Source of the DNA: DASQPA01 sp963756455
Lineage (GTDB): Bacteria; Acidobacteriota; Thermoanaerobaculia; Multivoradales; UBA5704
Direction of reading: 5' to 3'
NCBI GenBank assembly: GCA_963756455.1
Contig: CAVWNC010000003.1
Location: 1,054,001 to 1,118,000 of the forward strand
Length of the DNA: 64,000 bases
The notes under the pieces are model-generated. The model did no database searches, had not been told where the DNA came from, and was given only the letters and a program-made list of their open reading frames with translations. This document shows positions 1-16,400 of this stretch, in pieces (the first letter of the stretch is position 1; every line of letters starts with the position of its first letter). The position numbers and the translations under genes are program-made.

Positions 1-3730
<3,730 letters not shown>

Positions 3731-4024
3731 CTTCTTCTTACTCCCTGTTTCAAGGTTGAACGGCATCTTGCCGCTCCGGGCGGTGCCAGGTTGTCGCTTG
3801 ATCGCTCACCCAAGGGGGGTCTTCGGCCGGAGTCGAACGGACCGGATCTCGCTGCGGCGGGATCGCTTCAATACGATCAAGGCGGCGGTTGCTGCGGCAG
3901 CGCCAGGAGGAACGCTCCCGGAGTGTCTGCCGCCCCCTCAAGGCGAGACAACCCGAGAGGCCACCTAGGAGATTCCAGCGTCCGGGAGCCGGCCCTCCAC
4001 TCCATAGGCGCTAACACGAGTCCC
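3731..4024. other. NRPS-PKS intergenic remainder, no confident gene
   Basis: These 294 bases between the repeat array and the PKS start hold no ORF I can support. A minus-strand frame opened in the repeats continues to 3877 and could encode a 181-residue repeat protein, but it has only a TTG start inside the array and no clear ribosome site. The only recognisable element is the PKS ribosome-binding site near 3740. Confidence 0.5.
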
Positions 4025-4440
4025 GGTAGGACGTCAGCTTGTAACGCTTCGGCGTCTCGCTCTACCGGTAGGACGTCAGCTTGCAACGCTTCGGCGTCTC
4101 GCCCTAACGGTAGGATGTCAGCTTGCAACGCTTCGGCGTCTCGCTCTACCGGTAGGGCGTCAACTTGCAACGCTTCGGCGTCTCGCCCTAACGGTAGGAC
4201 GTCAACTTGTAACGCTTCAGCGTCTCGCTCTACCGGTAGGGCGTCAACTTGTAACGCTTCAGCGTCTCGCCCTACCGGTAGGGCGTCAGCTTGTAACGCT
4301 TCAGCGTCTCGCCCTACCAGTAGGGCGTCAACTTGTAACGCTTCGGCGTCTCGCCCTACCGGTAGGGCGTCAACTTGCAACGCTTCGGCGTCTCGCCCTA
4401 CCGGTAGGGCGTCAGCTTGCAACGCTTCAACGTCTCGCCG
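4025..4440. repeat. Ten tandem 42-bp repeats with internal 18-bp palindrome
   Basis: Ten head-to-tail units start at 4025, 4067, 4109, 4151, 4193, 4235, 4277, 4319, 4361 and 4403, with no spacers and no length variation except a short divergence at the end of the last unit. Best-conserved junctions form the perfect palindrome CGCCCTACCGGTAGGGCG; other junctions carry one or two substitutions. The array begins right after the NRPS stop codon (4443-4445), whose CGGTAG context itself resembles a repeat junction. Because 42 is a multiple of 3, the minus strand has one stop-free frame (3877-4422, TTG start, peptide unit close to LPVGRDAEALQVDA). In the NRPS frame each unit brings a TAG stop. The array is visibly less GC-rich than the flanking megasynthase genes. 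Function unknown. Confidence 0.95.
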
Positions 4441-4442
4441 AT

Positions 4443-7400
4443 CTACCGCCCCGGTCCCCGCGGCCGTTCCTTGCGCCGCCGCTCGGCGCGCTGCTCCACC
4501 TGGCGCATCGACTCGCGGCGGCTCTCGGTGCGGGCGCGCACCCGCTCGCCCCGTCCCTCAACGCCGGTCCCCGCGGTACCCAGGCTCTTCGCCAGCCCCG
4601 CGATCGTGGGATGGCGGAAGAGCTCGACCATCGGGATGTCGCGGCCGAGCGCCTGCTGGAGGCGGACCTGGAGACGGGCGAGGAGGAGCGAGCTGCCGCC
4701 GAGGCGGAAAAAGCTCTCCTCGACTCCCACCCTCTCGCGACTCAGCACGTCGCACCAGACGGCGCCGATCGCCCGCTCGAGGTCGTTGCGCGGCGCCACA
4801 TAGGCGAGAGCCGCGGTCTCGGAGCTCGGCGCGCTCGGCGCGGGGAGCGCCGCGCGGTCGCGCTTGCCGTTCGGCGTCACCGGCAGCTCGGCGAGGGTGA
4901 CGAAGGACCACGGCACCATGGATTCGGGAAGGCTCGCGAGGAGAAAAGTGCGCAGCTCGGGCTCCGGAATCTCACCGTCCCGCGGCACGACGTAGCCGAC
5001 CAGGCGCCTCTCGCCATGCTGGTCCCCAGACACATCTTCGCGCGCGGCGACGACCGTCTCCCGCACCCCGGGATGGCGGGCGAGCGCCCGCTCGATCTCC
5101 CCCAGCTCGATGCGTTGGCCGCGCACCTTCACCTGGTGGTCGACCCGCCCGAGGAAGTCGAGGCTGCCGTCCGGCAGCCGGCGGGCGAGATCGCCCGTGC
5201 GGTACATCCGCTCCCCCGGCGCCCCGCTCCAACCCTCGGGGAGGAAACGCTCCGCCGTCAGGTCCGGCCGGCCGAGGTAGCCGCGGGCGAGGCCAGGGCC
5301 GGCGAGGTGGATCTCCCCCGCCACTCCTACCGGCACCGGCTCACCCTGACGATCCAGGAGGACGAGCCGGGTGTCGTCGACCGCGACGCCGATCCCCGGC
5401 AGCTCGGTCCACACCCCCGCCGACGCCACCTCACCGCCGGTGGCGGCGACGCTGTTCTCCGCCGGGCCGTAGTGATTGACCAGCCGGAAGCCGGCTCCCG
5501 GAGGAGGACGCCGGCGCAGCCGGTCGCCGCCGGTCAGGAGAGTCCGCAGGCGCAGGCCGCGTCCTGGCCACTCCTCGTCCCGGTCCTCTCTCTCCGCCAG
5601 CTCCTCCAGCACTCCCTCGGCTAAAGGGGTGGGCAGGAAGGACACCGTGATCCCCTCTTCTTCCCAGAAGCGGAGCATCTCCGGCGCGGAGAGCCGGACG
5701 GCATCGTCCGGGATGTGCACCGACGCCCCCGCCGCGAGGTAGGGCCAGACCTCGAAGATCGAGGCGTCAAAGGCGGGGCTCGCGACCTGCGTCCCGCGGT
5801 CCTCCGGCGTCAGCTGGTGGAAATCCCGGTACCAGTGAACCAGGTGACTCAAGCCGGCGTGGGGGATCGCCACTCCCTTGGGCCTGCCGGTCGAGCCCGA
5901 GGTGTAGACGAGGTAGGCGAGGCTCTCGGGCGTTGGGATCGATGGGATCGGCAGGTCGCCCGCGGCCTCGACCCCTTCCGACGCTCCCTCCAGCCGATCG
6001 AGGCAGAGCACGATGGCCCGGGTGGCGGGCAGGCGGTCGAGAAAGCGCTCCTCGGTCAGGAGCACCGGCGCCCGCGCATCGTCGACGACGAAGGCCAACC
6101 GCTCCGCCGGATAGGTGGGGTCCAGGGAGACGAAGGCGCCGCCGGCCTGCAGGACGGCGAGGGCGCCGACGATCCGGGCAGGGGTGCGGTCGGCACAGAG
6201 CGCCACCCGCACTTCCGGCCCCACCCCCAGGGCGCGGAGGCGCCGCGCGAGACGGGCGGCCTGCGCCAGAAGCTCGCCGTAGGTGAGCCGCCCGACCGGG
6301 GAGGAGATCGCGAGCGCCGCCGGGCGCCGTCGCGCCTGGAGAGCGACGAGCTCGTGGACCGGCGGCAGGAGCGCGCCCTCCAGGAGCCTCCGGGTGTCGT
6401 TCCACTCGACGAGGAGCTGCTGGCGCTCGGCCGGGGCTAAAAGAGCGGCCGTTTCGAGCGGCGCTTCCGGCTCGGCGGCGAGGCTCGCCAAGAGAGCCGT
6501 CAGGTGGCCGGCCCAGCGGGCGGCCGTGGGCGCCTCGAAGAGGTCGGTCGCGTACTGGAGCGTTCCCCGCAGACCGCCGTTGCCCTCGTCGCCGCGGTCG
6601 CCGATCAACACGAAGGAGAGGTCGAACTTCGCCACCTCGCCCGGGATCTCTTCCGGGAGCAGCCGCACGCCACCGAGATCGGCCGCGGGGAGCGGCGCGT
6701 TCTGGAGCGCGAAGGCGACCTGGAAGAGCGGCGAGCGGGAGAGATCGCGGTCCGTCTGCAGCTCCTCGACCAGCTTCTCGAAGGGCAGATCCTGGTGGGC
6801 ATAGGCGCCGAGGCTCGCCTCCCGCACCTGGCGGAGCAGCTCGCCGAAGGTCGCGGCGCGCGTGAGATCGGCCCGGAGGGCGAGAGTGTTGACGAAGAAA
6901 CCGATCAGCCCCTCGATCTCCCGCTGGTTGCGGTTGGCGATCGGCGAGCCGACGACGAGGTCGGTCTCCCCCGAGAGCCGGGCGAGGAGGACGACGAGCC
7001 CGGAGAGGAGAGCCATGAAGAGGGTCGCCCCCGCCTCGGCGGCGAGCGCCGTGAGCCGGCCGACGAGAGCGGACGGCAGCTCGAAACCCAGCTCGGCGCC
7101 GCGCTGGGTCTGGATCGGCGGACGCGGGTGGTCCGCCGGCAACGCGAGAGCCCGCGGTGCGCCGGCCAGTCGCTCCCGCCACCAGGCGAGCTGGCGATCG
7201 AGGATCTCGCCGGAGAGCCGGCGCCGCTGCCAGACGGCGAAGTCGACATATTGGATCGGTAGCTCGGGGAGGCTCTCGCCGGCATAGAGCGCCCGGACCT
7301 CCCGCACGAGAACCCCCAGCGACCAGCCGTCCGCGGCGATGTGGTGCAGGCCGACGACGAGGAGCCCTTCGGCGGGAGCCAGAGGGACGAGCAGGGCGCG

Positions 7401-10400
7401 GAGGAGCGGCCCACGGGCGAGGTCGAACGGCCGCTCCGCGGCCTCCGTCGCGACCCGCCGGGCCTCGGCGGCGCGGATGCCGGGCGGCAGGGCGAGGAGG
7501 TCGGCGACCGGCACCGGAATCGTCGCCCCGGCTGCCGGCGCCGCCGGCAGCACGATCTGCGCCGGCACGCCGTCCCGCTCGGCGAAGACCGTGCGGAGTA
7601 CCTCCTGCCGGGCAACCAGCTTCGCGAGCGCCGCTTCCAGCCGGACAGGATCGATCCGGCCCGCGGCGCGGAGGACGAGAGGGATGTTGTAGGCCGAGCC
7701 CCCCGGCTGGAGCCGGTCGAGGAACCACAGCCGCTCCTGGGCGAAGGAGAGCGGCAGGTCGCCGGTCCGCGGCACCCGCAGGAGAGGCGGCGCGGGGCCG
7801 CTCGCCTCAGCTGTCCCGGCCAGCCCCGCGCGGACCGCCGCGGCCAGGTCGGCGAGAGTCCGCGCCTCGAAGAGCCGCCGGAGCGGCAGGTCCAGGGCGA
7901 AGGTGTGGCGCAGGCGTGAGGCGACCTGGGTGGCGAGAAGGGAGTGGCCGCCGAGCGCGAAGAAGTCGTCGTCACGGCCCACCCGGGAAACCCCCAACAC
8001 CTCGCGCCAGATCGCCGCGAGCAGCTCCTCGACCGGGTTCTCGGGGGGCGCGAACGGCCGCTCCTCCCCGGTGTCCTCCTCCGGCGCGAGGCGGGAGAGC
8101 GCCCGGCGGTCGAGCTTGCCGGTGGCGGTCAGGGGGAGACGGTCGATCCGCGCCCAGGCAGAGGGGATCATGGGATCGGGGAGGCTCTCCGCCAGGAAGG
8201 CGTGGAGATCGCGGAGGGTGGGCGGGGGGACGCCCTCCTTGAGGACCACGTAGGCGGTCAACCGGCGGTCCGCACCGGGGCGGCGGGCGCCCACGGCAGC
8301 CACCGCCACCGCCGCCTGCTCGATCGCCGGATGGTGGGCGAGCGCGGCCTCCACCTCTCCCAGCTCCACCCGATGGCCACGGATCTTGACCTGCGCGTCG
8401 GCCCGGCCGAGGAATTCGAGAATCCCCTCCGGCCGCCGGCGGCCGAGGTCGCCGGTGCGATAGAGCCGGTCGCCCGGCCGGAAGCCCGCGGCCCAGGCGA
8501 AAGGATCGGGAAGGAAGCGCTCGGCGGTGAGCTCCGGCCGGCCGAGATAGCCGCGGGCGAGACCCGCGCCGCCGACCCAGACCTCGCCCGGGATTCCCTG
8601 CGGCACCGGCTGGAAACCGGCGTCCAGAAGGAAGACCCGAGCGTGATCGACGGGACCACCGATGGCCGGTCGCTCCGGCCAGAGGGCGGGATCTCCCGCG
8701 AGGTCGAGCCAGGTGACGGCGTGGGTCTCCGACGGGCCGTAATGATTGTAGAGGACCGCCCCGGGGAGACGCGCGAAGAGGGCCGCCACCTGCGGGGTGA
8801 CGTGGAGCTGCTCGCCGGCGCTCATCACCTCACGCAGGCTGGCCGGGAAGGCACTATCGCCGACATCGCCGACATCGCCGACATCGCCGGCCGCGCTCTC
8901 AGCGCTCCCGATACCGGTTTCGAGCGCGGCTAAGGCGAGCTGCTGCAGGGCGACGAAGGGGAGGAACAGCCGCTCGACCTGCTCCGCGGCGAGGAGCCGG
9001 GTGAGCGCCGGCGGATCGCGCCGCACGTCCTCCCCGACGAGCACCAGGGTGCCGCCCGCCCACCAGGTCGAGAAGATCTCCTGGAAGGAGACGTCGAAGG
9101 CGAGCGAGGTGAACTGGAGCGTGCGGCCGGCGCCGGCCTTCGACGTCCGGAGCTGCCAGAGGAGCATGGCCGAGATGGCGCCGTGGGGCATGGCGACCCC
9201 CTTCGGCCGCCCCGTCGAGCCCGAGGTATAGACGAGGTAGGCGAGAGAATCCGTGGACGGCGGGAGACTTTCCGCCTCTCCTCTCTCTTCCGCCTGCGCC
9301 GCGTCCGCCTCGTCCACCCGAACGACCTCCGCCGCCGAGCGCGGCAGCGCCCGGAGGAGCGGCCCGTGGGTCACGAGCACCGGGACCCGGGCGTCCTCCA
9401 GCATGATCCGCAGCCGCTCCGCCGGATAGCTCGGATCGAGCGGCAGGTAGGCCCCACCGGCGGCTAAGACCCCGAGGACGCCGACCATCATGTCCAGCGA
9501 GCGTTGGAGATAGAGACCGACCGGCACGTCCGGCCCCACGCCCCGGGCGCGGAGGCGCCGCGCCAGGCGCCCGGCGCGGCGCGCCAGCTCGCCATAGCTC
9601 AGATGCTCGCCGGCCGCTGTGATGGCCGCGGTGACAGCAATGATGTCCGGCGTCCGCGCCGCCTGGGCCAGCACCCCGGCATGGACGAGGAGCCGCGGCG
9701 GCGCCGGGTTCCGCGGTCGGGTCCAGGCGGCGAGCTCCGCGCGCTCGGCGGCGGAGAGAAGCGGCAGCTCCGAGAGCGGGCTCTGCGGCGCCGCGACGGC
9801 GCCTTCCAGGAGGATCTGGAGGTGGGCGAGAAGGCGGTCCACGGTCGCCGCGTCGAAGAGGGCGCGGGCGTACTCCATCCCGCCGCTCGCCCCGCCGTCG
9901 TTCTCCTCGAAGAGGGAGAGGGTGAGGTCGAACTTGGCGGTCCCGGTGTCGACGTCCACCAGCTCGACCTCGACCTCGGGAAGCGCGGGCGGCGCCGGCA
10001 GCCGCTGAAGGACGAGCATGACCTGGAAGAGCGGATTTCTACCCGGGTGGCGATCGGGCGCCAGCTCCAGGACGAGCTTCTCGAAGGGGAGATCCTGGTG
10101 CGCGTAGGCGTCGAGCGCCACGGCGCGGACCCGGCGGCCGATCTCTCTGAAGGAGGGATCGCCCGAGGGATCGCCTGAAATACCGAGCCGCAGGGCGAGG
10201 GTGTTGGTGAAGAAGCCGATCAGCCCTTCGAGCTCGCGATGCGTGCGGTTGGCGATGGGCGAGCCGACGACCAGATCCTCCCCGCCCGTAGATCCGGACG
10301 TGTAGCGGCAGAGGAGCGCCTGGAAGCCGGCGAGGAGCCCCATGAACGCCGTCCACCCTTCGCGGCGGGCGAGCGCGGTAAGCCCGCCGTAGAGGTCGCT

Positions 10401-13400
10401 CCCGAGCGCGAACGGCCGGCGGCCGCCGCGGTTGCCCGCCCCCGGCGCGGGCGGCCGGTCGTAGGGCAGCGGCAGCGACTCCGGGGCGCCTTCGAGCGTC
10501 CGCCGCCAGTGCTCGACCTCGCGCTCCAGCACCTCGCCGGTGAGCCAGCGCCGCTGCCAGCGCGCGAAATCCGGATACTGGATCGGGAGCTCCGGGAGCG
10601 GCGAGGGCGCTCCCGTAAGACCCGCCCCGTAGAGCGCCTGCAGCTCGCGCAGGAGGATACCGAGCGACCAGGCATCCGAGGTGATGTGGTGCATGACCAC
10701 CGAGAGCAGGCGCTCCTCGGGGGCGAGACGGAGGAGGAGCGAGCGCAGGAGCGGCCCCGCCGCGAGGTCGAACGGCCGGCGCCCCTCGGCAGCGAGGAGC
10801 CGCGCGGCCTCGGCTTCCCGCCTATCGGCGGGAAGCGCTCTGAGGTCGGCCGCCGGCAGCTCCGGGGCGAACGGCGGCAGGACGACCTGGAGCGGCGTGC
10901 TCCCGCCAGAGCTGCCGTTCCGGAAGACCGTGCGGAGCGCCGCATGGCGGCGGACGATCTCCCGGAGGGCGTCCGCCAGCACCGCCTCGTCGAGCCGACC
11001 GCGGAGACGCAGGGCACCGGGGACGTGGTAGGCGTCGTCCGGCTCCAGCTGGTGGAGGAACCAGAGCCGCTGCTGGGCGAAGGAGAGCGGCGCCGGGTCG
11101 CTGAGATCGGCGAGATCGCCGGCGTCACTGGCGGGCAGGAGCGGCGGCAGAGCGGCTGGAGTTGCTTCGGCGCGCAGAGCCTTCAGGCGGAGCGCCAGGG
11201 CGGCCGGGGTGGGGTGGTCGAAAATGGCGGCGAGCGGCAGCTCCAGCCCGAAGACGGCGCGGACCCGGGAGGCAAGCTGGGTGGCGAGGAGAGAGTGGCC
11301 GCCCAGATCGAAAAAGCTCTCCCTGGCCCCCACATGCGGGCGGCCGAGGAGCTCCGCGTAGAGCCCGGCGAGCAGCTCGATCTCTGGCGCGATCGGAGGC
11401 AGCGCGGCGTCAGCGTCCCCGGAGATTTCCGCGGTATCCACCAGCTCGGGAGGCGGCAGCGCGCGCCGGTCTACCTTGCCATGGGCGTTGAGCGGCAGGG
11501 CGTCGAGGGTGACCCAGGCGGTGGGCACCATGTACTCGGGAAGCTCGCGGAGCAGGTCCGCCCGCAGGGTCGCGGAGAGGTCCCCCGCGCCGACGCCGCC
11601 GACGCCAGCAGCTGGCACGACCCAGGCGGCGAGCGTGCGCGCCGCGCCCGTCCCCCCTGCCGCCATCGCCAGCACCGTCGCCTGGCGAACGGCAGGGTGC
11701 CGGGTGAGCGCCGCCTCGATCTCCCCCAGCTCGATCCGGAAGCCGCGCACCTTGACCTGCTCGTCGAGCCTGCCGAGGAACTCCAGCCGGCCGTCCGGCC
11801 GCGAGCGAGCACGGTCGCCGGTGCGGTAGAGCCGCGCGCCGGGAAGGCCGGAGAAGGGATCGGGGACGAATCGCTCGGCGGTCCGCTCCGGCCGGCCCAG
11901 GTAGCCGCGGGCTTTCGGCCCGCCGACTGTAAGCTCGCCGGGAATCCCGGGCGGCTGCGGCTGGCCGGCCTGGTCGAGCACCCAGACCGCGTTCCCCTCA
12001 ACCGGCCGGCCGAGCGGCACCACCGCCGCCGCGCCGTCCTCCGGCCGGACCTCGTGCAGGGTGACGGTGACCACCACCTCCGTCGGACCGTAGCCGTTCC
12101 ACAGCCGGACCGCGGCGAGCGGCGAGCGCATCCACTGGCGGACGTTGCCGGCGAGCATCTCCTCTCCCCCAGCCACGACGATACGGAGCGGCAGGTCTCC
12201 CCCCGCGAAATCACCGGGCTCGCCCGGGTCGCTCGCCCAGCGATGCCAGTAGGCGGTCGGGAGATCCAGCGCGGTGAGGCCGAGGCGCCGGATCCGCCGC
12301 GTCAGCTCGTGCGGGCTCCACAGGTCGTCGCCACGGACGACCAGGGCGGCCCCCGCGCCCAGGGCGACCAGCACCTGCTCGATCGAGACGTCGAAGCCGG
12401 GCGAGGAGAACTGGAGCGCCCGGTCGCCCGGGCCGATCCCGTAGGCGCGGCGGACGGCGTCCACATGGGCGGCCGCGGCGCCGTGCGGCACGCCGACCCC
12501 CTTCGGCCGGCCGGTCGAGCCGGAGGTGTAAATGACGTAGGCCAAGGCCCGCGGATCGACCTCGACCTCTGCCGGCCTCAGCGGTGCCGCGCTCCGGCGG
12601 GAGATCGCCAAGGCGTCCATGTCGCGGTCGAGGAGGATCTGCTGCGGCCCGACTTCCAGGCCGTCGCGCGGCAGCAGGGAGGCCTCCGCCTCGCGGCTCA
12701 CCAGCACGGCGGGGTCTGAGTCTTCCAGAAGGATGCGCATCCGCTCCGGCGGATAGCTCGGGTCGAGCGGCAGGTGGACGCCGCCCGACTTCAAGACGGC
12801 GAGAAGTACCCGGTCGAGCTCCGGCGAGCGCGGCAGGCAGACGGCGATCCGGTCCTCCGGGGCGACCCCTAAAGCCAGCAGATGACGAGCCAAGCGGTTG
12901 GCCCCCGCCTCCAACTCGCCATAGGAGATCGCGGACGTCGCCGATATTCCGGAGAGGAGGGCCACGGCATCCGGCGTGCGGAGCGCCTGCTCCTCGAATC
13001 GCCGGTGGAGCGTGACGGGGAGGGTCGGAACCGGCACCCCGCTCCACTCCCCGCTCCACTCCCGAAGCTGCCAGGTCTCCGCGGCGGAGAGGAGAGGCAG
13101 AGTGGAGAGCGACCGCGCCGGGTCGGCCGCCGCCCCGGCGAGCAGGGCGCGGAGGTGCCCCCCCCAGCGGGCCACGGTCGGAGCGTCGAAGAGATCGACC
13201 CGGTACTGGAGACCGCCGCGAAGACGCCCTTCCCATTCGTGGATCGAAAGGGTGAGGTCGAATTCGGCGAACGGCGGATCGCGTTCGAGAAGCGAGATCG
13301 CGAGCCCCGGAAGCGAGAGCGGCGTGGGGTCCTGGAGGGGGTCCTGGAGAAAAGCGAACATCACCTGGAAGAGAGGGGGAACGCCGGGGGTGCGCTCCGG

Positions 13401-16400
13401 CCGCAGCTCCTCGACCAGGCGCTCGAACGGCACCTCCTCGTTCGCCTGGGCCGCCGCGACGAGATCGCGCACCCGCCGCGCCAGCGCGGCGAACGGCGGA
13501 TCGTCGCCCAGCTCCGGCCGGAGCACGAGGGTGTTGACGAAGAAGCCGATCATCCCCGCGGTCTCCGCCCGGTTGCGGCCCGCCGAGGGCACGCCGATCC
13601 CGAAGTCGTCCTGGCCGGAGAGCCGGGCGAGAAGAGCGGCGAAACCAGCGAGGAGCACCTGGAACGGGGTGAGCCCACCCCCCCGGCCGAAGGCGAAGAG
13701 GGCGGCGGCGAGGGCGGCCGGGAGCTCGAACGGCAGGCCGGCCCCGCGGGGCCCGGGATGGGCGGGCCGCCGGTCCGCCGGCAGCTCCAGGACCGGAATT
13801 CCTTCGAGCTGTCGGCGCCAGAAATCGAGCTGGTCCGAGAGAGTGCCCCGAGAGAGCTCCCGGCGCTGTCGCCGGGCGAATTCGACATAGCGGAGCGGCA
13901 GCTCCGGCAGCGGGGAAGAGAAGGGACCGTAAAGCCCGCGGAGCTCGCGCGCGAAAACGCCCATCGACCAGCCGTCGGTCGCGATGTGGTGGAAGGTCGC
14001 GACGAGGACGTGTTCCTCCCGCCCCAGCTCGACCCGCCGGAAGCGCACCACCGGACCGTGTTCGAGGTCGAACGGGACGGACTCCTCTCCCCTGAGGATC
14101 GCTTCCAGCCCCTCCTGCCGGACCTCCTCCGGCAATCCCAGGAGAGAGATCCGGGAGAGCGTCGGCGCCGCGGAGGAAGGCAACACCACCTGCATCGGCT
14201 CGCCGTCGCGTTCCGCGTACACGGTGCGGAGCGGCTCATGCCGGTGGACGATCTCCGCCAGGGCGCGGTCGAGCGCGTCGGCATCGAGACGCCCGGTGAG
14301 GCGCAGGGAGACCGACAGGTTGAAGAGCGCGCTCTCCGGCTCCAGGCGCCAGTAGAACCAGAGGCGCTGTTGGGCGAGGGAGAGCGGGGCTTCCCCGGCC
14401 GCCCCGTCGCTCTCCGGTTCCAGCGCCCCAGCTATGGGTGCCGGCAGGGGCGGCAGGAGAGCCAGCCGTCCGGCGAGGGTCGCCACGGTGGGCGCCTCGA
14501 AGAGAGCGCCGACCGGCATGTCGACGCCGAACGCGGCGGAGATCGCGAAGGCGGCGCGGACGGCGAGGAGCGAGTGTCCGCCGAGATCGAAGAAGTTGTC
14601 GTCGATGCCCAGGGAGCCGATCCCGAGCACCTGGCGGAAGATGCCGGCCAGCCGTTCTTCCATCGGGTCGCGCGGGTCGCGCGGCGCGATCCTCTCCCGC
14701 CCCGCCTCTCCCCCCTCGCGGCTCGGGGCCGGCAGCGCCCGCCGATCCACCTTGCCGTTGGGCGAGACCGGAAGGGCCGGGAGGATCACCCAGGCCGCCG
14801 GCACGAAGGTCGCCGGCAGAACTCGGCGCAGGAATGCGCTGAGCTCGGCGGCCAGATCCCCCGTCCCTTCCACCCCATCCACGAGCGCCACGTAGCCCAC
14901 CAGCCGCGGTCCGCCCGGCTCCTCCGCACGGAGCGCCACGGCTCCCTGCCGCACCGCCGGATGCCGGGCGAGGTGAGCCTCGATCTCACCGATCTCGATG
15001 CGGACGCCGCGGATCTTGACCTGGTCGTCCAGCCGGCCGAGGAAGTCGAGCCGGCCGTCGCTCCGGAGGCGGACCCGGTCGCCTGTGCGGTACATCCGGG
15101 AGCCGGGAGACCCCCACGGGTCGGGAACGAAACGCTCCGCCGTCGGCTCCGGTCGCCCCAGGTAGCCGCGCGCCAGGCCAGCCCCGGCGAGGAACAGCTC
15201 ACCGGGCACCCCTGCCGGCAGCGGCGCGAGCCCGCGGTCGAGCACCCGCGCCCGGGTGCCCGCGACCGGCCGGCCGATGGGAGCCATGGCGGCGATGCCG
15301 GCGATGCCGGCTCCCCGCCCGACCGTGGCGACGGTCGAGTAGGTGGTGTCCTCGGAGGGGCCGTAGAGGTTCACCACCCGCTCGATCCCCGGCCGGGCGT
15401 AGAGCTTCAGGGCCAGAGAGGGCGGCAGCGCCTCGCCCGCCAGGTTCACCGTCTTGAGGCCCGGCGGGAGCGGTCCGTCCACCAGCTCGGCCAGGGCCGA
15501 CGGAACGGTGTTGACGAGGGTGATCTCCGGGGTGGCCGCGAGCTGGGGCAGGACGAGGATATTCGGAGCGAGGATCACCTTGCCCCCGGCGGCGAGCGGG
15601 GCGAAGATCTCGAAGACCGAGAGGTCGAAGCCGACCGACGTCGCCGCCAGGACCCCCGAAAGCTCTGCCGGAGAGAAAGCTTCGAGCGCCCAGCGGAGGA
15701 GGGTGACCGCGCTCCGGTGCTCGATCCCCACCCCCTTGGGAAGGCCGGTCGAGCCCGAGGTGTAGATGACGTAGGCGAGACCGCCGTCTCCCAGGGAGAG
15801 AGAGCCGCGGGCAGGAGAGCCGCCACCCGCCTCCGGCTCCAGCCGATCCAGGAAGACCATCGGACCGGGGAAGAAAGCCAGATCCGCAGAGAACCCCGTC
15901 TCGGTCACCAGAGCTGCGGCCCCGGAATCGGCCAGCATCCGCTCCAGGCGCTCCGGGGGATAGGCCGGGTCGAGCGGAACGTAGGCCCCGCCCGCCTCCA
16001 GGATGCCCAGAATGCCCGCGATCAGGTCAGGGGTGCGCGAGAGACACAGCCCCACCCGGCTCTCCCCACGAATCCCGATCCCAGCGAGCCGGTCCGCGAT
16101 CTGGCGCGAACGCGCGAGGAGACCGCCATAGCTCAGCCGCTCTCCCCCGCTCCCCACCACGGCCACGGCGTCCGGCGTCCGCGCCGCCTGCGCCGCGACC
16201 AGGTCGGGGAGGAGCGCTCCGGGAGGAAAATCGGTCGCCGTGTCGTTCCACTCGCTCGTCACCTGCTGGCGCTCGGGAGCCGTGAGGAGCGGCAACTCCG
16301 ACAGGCGCGCTCCCGGGTCGGCGACCGTCGCCCCGAGGAGCGTCCGGAAGTGGCCGAGCATCCGCTCTACCGTCGCGGGATCGAAGAGGTCTGAATTGGC

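Noticed and set aside
3877..4422. 181-residue minus-strand repeat protein as a gene
   Set aside because: Only a TTG start inside the array and no ribosome site; kept as a possibility under the repeat finding rather than as a CDS.
4025..4440. CRISPR array
   Set aside because: Units are directly adjacent, 42 bp, without unique spacers, and no cas genes are near.
12882..16394. Long plus-strand ORF (1170 codons) inside the NRPS
   Set aside because: Antisense shadow of C-A-T domains; composition is Arg/Gly/Glu-rich with no family resemblance.
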